A DNA stretch of 15,016 nt, taken from the NCBI GenBank assembly GCA_964504665.1, contig CAZDEH010000024.1, positions 1 through 15,016 of the forward strand, given 5' to 3'. This DNA comes from STC-54 sp964504665 (GTDB taxonomy: Bacteria > Patescibacteriota > Microgenomatia > Daviesbacterales > UBA10151). Below, one piece after another: positions 1 to 6,566 of the stretch. The first letter of the stretch is position 1, and every line of letters starts with the position of its first letter. A model generated the notes under the pieces. That model was given only the letters and a program-made list of their open reading frames with translations. It was not told the origin of the DNA and searched no databases. Made by a program: the position numbers and the translations under genes.

Positions 1-1052
1 CCTGGCATTACGCCGGAGGCAATTTTGTCGGTTCTAAACAATCTTTCTGCCATGTTTTGGGCCCATGCGTATTCTGTTTCTTTATCTTTAATAAATGAGT
101 TATATTTTTCCTTATCTTCCACAGAGAGACTTTCTATTTTAATATTTGGGTCAATCCCCAAGCTTTTTCTGGCAACAAAATCAACTAAATATTTCTGAAC
201 TTTATTCCCAAACCTCTCTCTGCTTTTATCAATATTATTTCTGGCAAATTCATGACCATGATCTTCATAATATTGCAAGGCTTCTACAAAAGGATTAAAA
301 GTTTCTTCTGTCCCGGGCCCGGGAATTTTTTCTTTCAGCTCAAAAATAATGTCCATCCAACCTGAGGGGATTTGACCCATTGCCTTTACTACACTCTCTA
401 CACTGTTCCCATTTTCATACGCTAAAAAAGCCTTATGAAAATCTAATCTGGCTCTTATTTCAAAACGCATCTTTTTTGCCCATGCCTGCTGTTCCTTCAC
501 TTGATCCTGAGTCAAATCTTCTTTTGTAACTGGATCTTTACCGCTTACTTGAACCTCTAAAACTTCAAGCACAGATAATGCATTCTGATAATCAACCTGC
601 ATTTGTTGAGTAATGTCACTTTTAGAAATCTCAATCCGCCCCAAAACTTCTTTAATATGCTTTTCTTGGGCTTCTCTGGTTTTTTTCCACGGAACTCCAA
701 TTTCATAGCCTGATTGAGGATTGTTAATATATACATAATATTCATCAGACTCGAGTTTTTTACGAGCCATCCTTCGTCCATCTTCTTCCTCAACACCATC
801 ATCCGGTCGTCTAGCCCCTTCTGCTGCAAAACTTTCGTGTGCTCTTAAAATACCTCTTACTTCATCTTCTGAAAGACCTGCTCCATACCTCTCTTCAATA
901 GCTCTTCTAATATCTGGGGGTATTGGTGGGTGTGCTGCTGTAGCCCTTAGACCTTCTGGTGCTGGTGTATCTGCACGAGGAGCTCCTGGACCTCCTTCTG
1001 ATTCTGCTCCACCTGTTGTTCCATCTGGCATATATCGTCCTTCTCTTTCCAT
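1..1052 (-). CDS. Hypothetical protein, 3' end cut off by the window edge
   Basis: An open frame of about 350 codons runs leftward from an ATG at 1052-1050 and leaves the window without a stop. The ATG follows a strong Shine-Dalgarno (GGAAGGAGG, spacer about 4-5 nt) and lies downstream of a near-consensus promoter, so the start is well supported. The first ~45 residues are rich in Gly, Pro, Glu and Ala (MEREGRYMPDGTTGG...) and look disordered. From about residue 80 the protein is charged and mostly helical, with many Lys, Glu and Gln and little hydrophobic clustering. No signal peptide or membrane segment is visible, so it is probably cytoplasmic. I do not recognise the family and assign no function. 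Lineage-specific proteins of this style are common in CPR genomes. The open frame and start are secure; the role is unknown. Confidence 0.85.
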   Translation of the reverse strand, partial: MEREGRYMPDGTTGGAESEGGPGAPRADTPAPEGLRATAAHPPIPPDIRRAIEERYGAGLSEDEVRGILRAHESFAAEGARRPDDGVEEEDGRRMARKKLESDEYYVYINNPQSGYEIGVPWKKTREAQEKHIKEVLGRIEISKSDITQQMQVDYQNALSVLEVLEVQVSGKDPVTKEDLTQDQVKEQQAWAKKMRFEIRARLDFHKAFLAYENGNSVESVVKAMGQIPSGWMDIIFELKEKIPGPGTEETFNPFVEALQYYEDHGHEFARNNIDKSRERFGNKVQKYLVDFVARKSLGIDPNIKIESLSVEDKEKYNSFIKDKETEYAWAQNMAERLFRTDKIASGVMP

Positions 1053-1090
1053 AAATCCTCCTTCCAAACCTAATAATTAAAAAGGTTAAA

Positions 1091-1119
1091 AGTATAACTC
1101 ATTAAAGAATTTATGTCAA
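1091..1119 (-). promoter_or_regulatory. Sigma-70 type promoter for the leftward hypothetical gene
   Basis: Read on the minus strand, a perfect -35 box TTGACA (1119-1114) is followed by a 17-bp spacer and a -10 box TATACT (1096-1091, 5 of 6 consensus). The predicted start of transcription is about 30 nt upstream of the Shine-Dalgarno and ATG at 1052. This is the best promoter in the window. Confidence 0.75.
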
Positions 1120-1137
1120 GTCTTAGTGTATCATAAT

Positions 1138-1507
1138 ATTTGACTTAGAGTGTATAATTATTTTATGAACTCTGATTTATTAATAAAATACACAAACATG
1201 TGGGTAGCTTTGAGTCTTGATAGAAACTACGCACCCTAATGGCAAAAACGGGATTTTCTTATCTTCCCAGACCGATAATCAATTAAAAATAGTTTTTGGT
1301 ATAGGGGATATTCAAATTAAAGCTTATACTGCCAATACAATATTTGGCTAAACAACACTAAATATCTTTCTGAAGCAGATTTCAGCCCAAATCAACAAAC
1401 TTTATTGTTAGGAAGACAGGGATTTTTTAATTTATTTAAATCTGTCGTCTTTGATGAAAAAGACAGGTTTCTATACATAGAAACTTTTAATTTGACTTAG
1501 AGCGTAT
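1138..1507. repeat. 18-bp direct repeat pair flanking the pseudogene
   Basis: The word ATTTGACTTAGAGTGTAT occurs at 1138-1155 and again, with a single T-to-C change, at 1490-1507. The two copies lie at the two ends of the decayed coding remnant. The second copy covers the last codons and stop of that remnant. They could be a target-site duplication or the footprint of a recombination deletion, or could have arisen by local duplication. No transposase or terminal inverted repeat is visible between them. Confidence 0.6.
1165..1500 (+). pseudogene. Decayed remnant: DUF5678-like N-terminus joined to a retropepsin-like protease C-terminus
   Basis: Three short plus-strand segments in changing frames read as one broken protein. 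From the ATG at 1165, 24 codons containing KYTNMWVALSLDRN end at TAA 1237-1239. A +1 shift continues from about 1235 with NGKNGIFLSS and IVFGIGDIQIKAY up to TAA 1349-1351. A further shift opens the frame from about 1339 to TAG 1498-1500, containing SEADFSPNQQ, LLLGRQGFFNLFKSVVFDEK and a final beta-strand-like stretch. The WVALSLDR motif resembles the small DUF5678 proteins. The LLGRQGFF segment resembles the C-terminal end of retropepsin-like aspartic proteases, which in my recollection can sit beside DUF5678 genes in CPR genomes. The catalytic Asp-Ser/Thr-Gly half of the protease is absent. At least two frameshifts make this a relic. Family assignment is from memory of motifs and is moderate only. 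Confidence 0.5.
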
Positions 1508-1510
1508 TTC

Positions 1511-1569
1511 TGTCATTCCCGACCTAATCGGGAATCCACCCCTGGATCTCCACCTTCGCGGGGATAACA
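1511..1569. repeat. REP-like palindromic intergenic element
   Basis: The outer ends TGTCATTCCC (1511-1520) and GGGGATAACA (1560-1569) are imperfect inverted copies. Within them are two hairpins. One has a perfect 8-bp stem (1515-1522 with 1528-1535, loop CCTAA). The other has a 6-bp stem with one G-T pair (1546-1551 with 1560-1565). The design, a TCATTCCCG...CGGGAATCCA half followed by a mirrored half, matches the widespread intergenic REP/MITE-like repeats of bacteria. Only one copy is seen in this window. Confidence 0.6.
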
Positions 1570-1609
1570 CTTTATCTATACATAAAGTGTTAAGTGACAC
1601 TTCACACTT
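1565..1609. repeat. Two overlapping, mutually exclusive inverted repeats
   Basis: The first is a perfect 11-bp stem (TAACACTTTAT 1565-1575 with 1582-1592) with a 6-nt loop. The second starts inside its right arm: AAGTGT (1585-1590) and AAGTG (1592-1596) pair with CACTT (1598-1602) and ACACTT (1604-1609), with one T/C mismatch. They share 1585-1592, so both cannot form at once. They lie just past the stop of the minus-strand gene at 1623 and may affect its transcript end, but no T-run follows on either strand, so they are not ordinary intrinsic terminators. Confidence 0.5.
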
Positions 1610-1622
1610 GTCAAATAATTAG

Positions 1623-2723
1623 TTAGTCACATTTATTCCCAGCATCTTCTTTTTTCATTCCACAATGAGGACAAACAGTAATCCCTTTCCCACTCTGAAT
1701 CTTTCCCTGACACCTAGGACATTCAAAATATTCTCCCTCTGCTCCAAGCCAAGTTGAATTTTCTGCCTTGCCACCCAAACCAGAAAAGCCACAACTACCT
1801 CGGAGTACCGGTGCTCCTTGAGATACCAACTGACGTTTTCTTTGATCATAAACAACTCTATCTTCTACAACTAATTCATTTGATGCAGAAATTTCCCCTC
1901 GAAGTAATTTCAAAGCATAATTATCATGAGCAATTTTATTCTCTTCTGCTTCTATTAATTCCCCCTCCTCCAAAGCCTGTAAAACATCCTTTCTAAGGGG
2001 CTGCAGCTTATCTAGAAGCCAGCGACAGCTGTCTTCCTGAGTATTACTCTGATGAGGATCTAATGCCTTTATTACATCTATATGGGAGGTAAATCTTTCT
2101 TTTCCTTTAAGTAGAACTGGATTCTTTAATAAATCTATGTCAGAAGAATCTTCCCTTAATTGCTCCCCTTCACCTAAAAACCGATTAAGAAAACATACTG
2201 CCTCTCCGGTAGATAATCGATTCCGATATGCAACTGCGTTAATTCTTTCCTCTAACACTTGATAAATAAAAGTAAAGTTATGATCCTTGAAACCATCTTC
2301 GGCTTTACCTGGACGTGAATGCCAAATAATAAAATCTCCATTTTCTATTTCTCCTTTAAATAAAGGTTGTTCAATTCTTTGACCAAAACCCATACATTCA
2401 GCTCTGGCTCTTAAACCTTGCCCTTTTTTAAAGCTTTCTAAAATATCGCCATCTGCCTCGTAACCAATTGAGTAAACTTGATTTGGCAAACCATTCTCGC
2501 CTCTTTTCAAACCATAGCTGAAACGGGTAATGTTTTCTTCAACGATATATTCTCTGGTAAAATATTGGAGATTGTTATCAACTCTGATACGCCATGAAGC
2601 AACATCAGAACAACTTTGTAAAGCGTGGATTTCGTCTCGTAGATTAAATGCTTGCTGTGTTTCTATAGCCATAATTTCCTGCTCGGGATATAAAACGGTT
2701 TTTGGTTCCTGGCTTACCCTCAC
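1623..2723 (-). CDS. Hypothetical protein with C-terminal zinc ribbon
   Basis: This 366-residue soluble protein has no signal peptide or membrane helix. Its clearest feature is a C-terminal zinc ribbon, CPRC and CPHC spaced by 12 residues (C335, C338, C351, C354), preceded by a Gly-rich GSCGFSGLGG stretch. The central ~250 residues are mixed alpha/beta and I do not recognise a fold. The start is uncertain. The GTG at 2723 has no Shine-Dalgarno. An in-frame ATG at 2672 has AGGA four nt upstream and would give 349 residues. The frame also stays open upstream to a TAA at 2783-2781, coding a Cys-rich stretch without any start codon. A possible promoter lies at 2783-2811. The zinc ribbon suggests nucleic-acid or protein contacts; the actual role is unknown. 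The frame itself is secure, with consistent protein-like composition throughout. Confidence 0.8.
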   Translation of the reverse strand: MRVSQEPKTVLYPEQEIMAIETQQAFNLRDEIHALQSCSDVASWRIRVDNNLQYFTREYIVEENITRFSYGLKRGENGLPNQVYSIGYEADGDILESFKKGQGLRARAECMGFGQRIEQPLFKGEIENGDFIIWHSRPGKAEDGFKDHNFTFIYQVLEERINAVAYRNRLSTGEAVCFLNRFLGEGEQLREDSSDIDLLKNPVLLKGKERFTSHIDVIKALDPHQSNTQEDSCRWLLDKLQPLRKDVLQALEEGELIEAEENKIAHDNYALKLLRGEISASNELVVEDRVVYDQRKRQLVSQGAPVLRGSCGFSGLGGKAENSTWLGAEGEYFECPRCQGKIQSGKGITVCPHCGMKKEDAGNKCD

Positions 2724-2782
2724 GGGATCACAGTTGCGGCACAGCTTCTGAATTTCACAGACTTCCCTTTTTCCGCACCTTT

Positions 2783-2811
2783 AAATTACCAAGTTATCTT
2801 ATTTTTGTCAA
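2783..2811 (-). promoter_or_regulatory. Possible promoter for the zinc-ribbon gene
   Basis: On the minus strand a perfect TTGACA (2811-2806) is followed by 17 bp and TAATTT (2788-2783), a weak -10 (3 of 6). The predicted transcript start near 2776 fits the gene at 1623-2723. The poor -10 and the unresolved gene start make this tentative. Confidence 0.35.
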
Positions 2812-2925
2812 TTACCATCATGAAAGCTCCAGTTAAGTTTAGATTGGTTTAATATGATCTCTTTTGAGGTGCTTGTAGTACGTTTTTTCACGCAGTAGCA
2901 TCTGAGATAGTTTAATAAACTGTCT

Positions 2926-4020
2926 ATGGAACAACATCCTATTCCGCAAAATGTAACTTCTTTTGAATTCCATCTGGTGGGAGATATGACCTTAAAACAG
3001 TTTCTTTATCTGGGAACCGGAATTGGCACAGCTTATCTATTATATAGCACTATTTTTTATTCTTTTCCTGTTATAGCCCTGCCTTTAATTATCTTATCAG
3101 TCCTTTTTGGCGTCTCTTTTGCCTTTTTACCTATTTTGGACCGGCCTTTAGACCATTGGATCAAAGCATTTTTCAAAGCAGTGTATTCTCCTACAACGGG
3201 TTTTCTACAAACAAAAAACGGCATTAAACAAAAAGTTGCCCCAGATGATCCTTTTTTAAAAAGTAGATTACAGCTTTATCTCTCTTCTATGGGAATGAAT
3301 GTTAACACCTGGGATAATTTACCCTCTTCCTTAACCTCACCTAAAATAGCTCTACCTCAAATCCCTCCTAAAAAAGCGGAAGAAATAAAACAACAACCCG
3401 AACTTCCAACCAATAAGGAATTGGTAGATCTGGTAGAAATGGCAAAACAAGCTCAGGTGTTACAGGCTAAAATTACTGATACGGAAAACCTGATCAAGCA
3501 GATGACCTTTACTGCAAAACCCGCCGATCTTAGTCAGGTTTCAGCAAATCTCCAGCATTTAATTACACAAACAGAAGAGCTTTACCATAAGACCTCCCAG
3601 ATGAATCAGGTAGCAACTCCTCTCCCAGAGCCTAAACCGTTACCCCAAATCAAACCTCAACCCATACCCACACCCCAACCTGTTGTTAACCCGAAAGTAG
3701 TAATTGTGGAGACAACACCTCACAAAGAAACTCTTATAACCTTAACATCTTCACCCAATGTCATCAACGGAATTGTCAGTGATAATACTGGCAACTGTCT
3801 TGTTAATGTTATTGTTATCATCCATAATAAAGAAGGTCTTCCTGTCCGAGCTTTAAAGACTAACAAATTAGGTCAGTTCGTTGGTTCAACTCCCTTACCT
3901 TCAGGAGTTTATACCATCACTTTGGAAAAGGAAGGGTTTATTTTCCAAACTTTACAAGTCACTTTGGAAAACTCTGTCATGGCACCTATAAGAATTGCCT
4001 CTCAAAAAGGAGGTTCATAA
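2926..4020 (+). CDS. PrgI-family type IV secretion membrane protein with C-terminal beta-sandwich
   Basis: This is a PrgI-like inner-membrane component of Gram-positive/CPR type IV secretion systems, the counterpart of VirB3-type proteins that sit with the VirB4 ATPase. The N-terminus (MEQHPIPQNVTSFEFHLVGD) is typical of PrgI, followed by two membrane helices at about 26-45 and 47-70. It is much longer than the usual ~110-residue PrgI. After the membrane part come a linker, a predicted coiled coil (~165-225), a Pro-rich stretch (~230-260) and a C-terminal ~85-residue domain (~275-360). That domain has the G-x-V...G...V...L.P G.Y.ITL pattern of carboxypeptidase-regulatory or Cna-B-like beta-sandwiches. 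No Shine-Dalgarno precedes the ATG. An internal ATG at 2987 has GGGAG very close upstream but would remove the conserved N-terminus. It is the first gene of the secretion operon. Confidence 0.85.
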   Translation: MEQHPIPQNVTSFEFHLVGDMTLKQFLYLGTGIGTAYLLYSTIFYSFPVIALPLIILSVLFGVSFAFLPILDRPLDHWIKAFFKAVYSPTTGFLQTKNGIKQKVAPDDPFLKSRLQLYLSSMGMNVNTWDNLPSSLTSPKIALPQIPPKKAEEIKQQPELPTNKELVDLVEMAKQAQVLQAKITDTENLIKQMTFTAKPADLSQVSANLQHLITQTEELYHKTSQMNQVATPLPEPKPLPQIKPQPIPTPQPVVNPKVVIVETTPHKETLITLTSSPNVINGIVSDNTGNCLVNVIVIIHNKEGLPVRALKTNKLGQFVGSTPLPSGVYTITLEKEGFIFQTLQVTLENSVMAPIRIASQKGGS

Positions 4021-4021
4021 A

Positions 4022-4822
4022 TTGATCAGTAGCCAGTCTTTTATCCCTATTGAAAATGTCAATCAAGATTTAATTTTTCTTAAGGACGGCGGTGTTGCTA
4101 TCCTCTTGTCTGTTTCTGCAGTTAATTTTGCCCTTCTTTTTGAAACAGAGCAGATTTCTATTATTGATTCTTTTGCCGGATTAATTAACTCTCTTTCTTT
4201 CCCAATTCAAATAGTCATCTATTCCAGGGTTTTAGATGTGTCTTCATACCTCCACACTATAGACAGTGCCTTAGCTAAACAAAATAATCCTTTGTTAAAA
4301 AAAATGACCCTGGGATACCGTAGTTTTGTGGAAAAAAGTATTAAAGATAATAATGTTTTAGACAAGAGGTTCTATATCTGTATTAAAATAACTGCTCTGG
4401 AAATTGGTTTATTACCATCTAATTTAGAAGAGAGGATACGCAAGGCAACAACTCTTCTCTCCCCAAGAAAAGACCATTTAATAAAACAGTTAAACAGATT
4501 AGGATTAAAAACAAAACAATTAACAACGGAGGAGATTATTAAATTATTCTACGAGCTATACAATCCGCAAGAAACTTTGGTTCCTAATGCCGTTAAGATT
4601 CCTGCTCCTCCTACTGAAGTAACCATAATCCCCCAAAAACTCCGACCGATCAAGGCTAACCTTAACCCACCTATTCCCAAAATTACAGTACAACCGGTTC
4701 CACCAACCCCAACACCTCCACCCCAACCTAAAACAGAACCAGCCACAGTTAATATGGCTCCCAGTCAAACACCGTTAGCGTCACCTTTTATAGTAGAGGA
4801 GTTACCTGATGATGGATCCTAA
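4022..4822 (+). CDS. TraC/VirB4 N-terminal-domain-like type IV secretion protein
   Basis: This 266-residue protein starts at TTG 4022, eight nt after a strong AAGGAGG (4007-4013) that lies inside the end of the PrgI gene. A longer TTG start at 3995 would overlap that Shine-Dalgarno and is less likely. The N-terminus (SSQSFIPIENV...LKDGGVAILLSV) and the following ~150 residues match, from memory, the stand-alone TraC-like proteins that CPR genomes encode just before VirB4. They correspond to the N-terminal domain of full VirB4/TraC ATPases. No Walker motifs are present, as expected for that domain. The last ~75 residues form a Pro/Thr-rich tail. It probably acts at the membrane face with VirB4 and PrgI. 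Its stop at 4820-4822 overlaps the VirB4 start, implying coupled translation. Confidence 0.8.
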   Translation: MISSQSFIPIENVNQDLIFLKDGGVAILLSVSAVNFALLFETEQISIIDSFAGLINSLSFPIQIVIYSRVLDVSSYLHTIDSALAKQNNPLLKKMTLGYRSFVEKSIKDNNVLDKRFYICIKITALEIGLLPSNLEERIRKATTLLSPRKDHLIKQLNRLGLKTKQLTTEEIIKLFYELYNPQETLVPNAVKIPAPPTEVTIIPQKLRPIKANLNPPIPKITVQPVPPTPTPPPQPKTEPATVNMAPSQTPLASPFIVEELPDDGS

Positions 4823-6563
4823 GCAAAAAATACTGACTTTTGAAGATGCGGTTGCCCCTTATGAAATGGAGGTAGATTTTTCATTTCTCCGCATCAACCA
4901 CCGCCTCTACCGTTCTTTTTTTGTCTCCGGATATCCCCGCTTTGTCGAACCTAATTGGCTGGAGCCCTTAATCTCCTTTGAACATTCAATGGTAGTCTCA
5001 ATGTTTATTTATCCTACCAGTTCATCCGGTATCCTAGATGACTTGAAACGTAAGATTGCCGAAATGGAAGCAACTATTCAAACAGATCTAGAAAGAGGAC
5101 ACGCTGTTAACCCGGCTGTCACAGTCGCCCTGGAAGATGCTAAAAGTCTGCAGGAACAGCTGGCAAAAGGGTCCGAGAGGTTTTTTCAGTTTAGTTTGTA
5201 TATCTCTGTCCCGGCAAACTCAGTAGAAGAGCTAAATAATAAATCACAGTTGGTCCAATCAACTCTTGGCAGTATTTCTATTACTGCCCACCCGCTTTTC
5301 CTGCAAATGAAAGACGGGTTTGAAAGTACGCTACCTTTAGGACAAGATGCGCTTTATCTGGCTCATAATATGGATACCACCTCCCTTGCTACCACATTTC
5401 CTTTTGTCTCATCTGAGCTAACTTCACCGGAAGGGGTAATTTATGGCATTAATGCCCATAATGATTCTTTGATTATTTTTGATAGGTTCAGTCAGGAAAA
5501 CGCCAATTCAGTAGTTTTTGCCACAGCCGGCGCGGGTAAATCATATTTTGTTAAACTGGAAACCCTCCGCTCGTTAATACTTGGAACAGAAGTTTTAGTA
5601 ATAGATCCAGAAAGAGAGTACGTTGATTTGGCGACAGCCGTAGGGGGGGATTATATTAATTTTTCTACTACCTCACCCGTCAAAATAAATCCTTTCGATC
5701 TGCCTGATGTTCTAAACAGCGAAGAAGATGAGCTTGGCAGGAAAATTTTATCTTTAATCGGATTTCTCCGGTTGGTACTTGGAGACCTTACTTCCAATGA
5801 AGTGGCAGTGTTGGACCGTGCACTAAATGCCACCTATAAACTTAAAGGGATCACAGCTAATATTTTTAATAAAACAACAGCTGCACCTGCTATAAAAATT
5901 GAATCTCCTTTAATGGAAGATCTATATAAAATCCTGATCGGTATGGAAGAAAATTTAGCCGGTAGCCTAGCTTTGAGGCTGGAAAGATTTATTAAAGGCT
6001 CTTTGGCTGGCATCTTTTCCGCTCCTTCCAATATCAATATTCAAAACCAGTTTACTGTTTTCTCTGTTCGGGAACTTCCGGATCAGCTGCGACCTCTAGC
6101 GATGTATTTAATATTAGATTATATTTGGACAAAAATCAGAAGAGAGATTAAGAAACGAATCTTAGTGGTAGATGAGGCTTGGTATATGATGAAATTTCCG
6201 GATTCAGCAGCTTTTTTAGTGGAAATGGTCAAAAGGTCAAGAAAGTATTATTTAGGAGTCACCACAATCAGTCAGGACGTAGAAGATTTTTTGAGTCAGG
6301 ATAGAGGTAAAGAGATTATCTCCAATTCTGCCATGCAGATACTTCTAAAACAGGCTCCGGTTTCGGTGGAAAAAATCGGGACGGTATTTAACTTATCCCA
6401 GGGAGAAAAACGCTTATTAACCACAGCAGGCGTAGGACAGGGACTGTTTTTTGCCGGAAACACCCATATTGCCATGACTATAGTCGCCTCAGATGAAGAA
6501 CATGAACTAATTACTACCAACCCAAGAGAGCTGTTAGAACGCCAGCAAAAAGGAGAAAAATAA
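4809..6563 (+). CDS. virB4: VirB4-family type IV secretion ATPase
   Basis: This is the cytoplasmic ATPase that powers assembly or substrate transfer in type IV secretion and conjugative pilus systems. The 584-residue protein has an N-terminal ~200-residue region, then a RecA-like ATPase core. The core has Walker A ATAGAGKS (residues 238-245, K244), a VIDPEREY motif just after it that is typical of VirB4, and Walker B ILVVDEAW (D455, E456). The C-terminal part continues with SRKYYLGVTTISQD and the closing motifs of the family. It is shorter than classical VirB4 (about 800 residues), consistent with part of the N-terminal domain being the separate preceding gene. It overlaps that gene by 14 nt. 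GAGGAG (4796-4801) sits seven nt before the first of two adjacent ATGs. The next gene follows 3 nt later, so this is the centre of an operon. Confidence 0.93.
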   Translation: MMDPKQKILTFEDAVAPYEMEVDFSFLRINHRLYRSFFVSGYPRFVEPNWLEPLISFEHSMVVSMFIYPTSSSGILDDLKRKIAEMEATIQTDLERGHAVNPAVTVALEDAKSLQEQLAKGSERFFQFSLYISVPANSVEELNNKSQLVQSTLGSISITAHPLFLQMKDGFESTLPLGQDALYLAHNMDTTSLATTFPFVSSELTSPEGVIYGINAHNDSLIIFDRFSQENANSVVFATAGAGKSYFVKLETLRSLILGTEVLVIDPEREYVDLATAVGGDYINFSTTSPVKINPFDLPDVLNSEEDELGRKILSLIGFLRLVLGDLTSNEVAVLDRALNATYKLKGITANIFNKTTAAPAIKIESPLMEDLYKILIGMEENLAGSLALRLERFIKGSLAGIFSAPSNINIQNQFTVFSVRELPDQLRPLAMYLILDYIWTKIRREIKKRILVVDEAWYMMKFPDSAAFLVEMVKRSRKYYLGVTTISQDVEDFLSQDRGKEIISNSAMQILLKQAPVSVEKIGTVFNLSQGEKRLLTTAGVGQGLFFAGNTHIAMTIVASDEEHELITTNPRELLERQQKGEK

Positions 6564-6566
6564 TAG

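Noticed and set aside
557..829. Minus-strand 90-codon frame inside the left-edge gene
   Set aside because: It overlaps in another frame a ~350-codon open frame that has a strong promoter and Shine-Dalgarno.
1139..1158. TTGACT and TATAAT close together upstream of the relic
   Set aside because: The spacing is only 7 bp, too short for a sigma-70 promoter. The TATAAT alone could still act for a leaderless start.
1565..1609. Intrinsic terminator for the minus-strand zinc-ribbon gene
   Set aside because: Stems are strong but AT-rich and no T-run follows on the minus strand, so it is reported only as inverted repeats.
1754..1996. Plus-strand open frame of 80 codons opposite the zinc-ribbon gene
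   Set aside because: It is antisense to a long, protein-like frame, has no ribosome site and has biased low-complexity composition; treated as a shadow.
2860..2925. Promoter for the secretion operon (TTGTAG-N17-TAGCAT)
   Set aside because: Both hexamers are poor matches; nothing in the 2752-2925 gap is clearly better, so no promoter is annotated.
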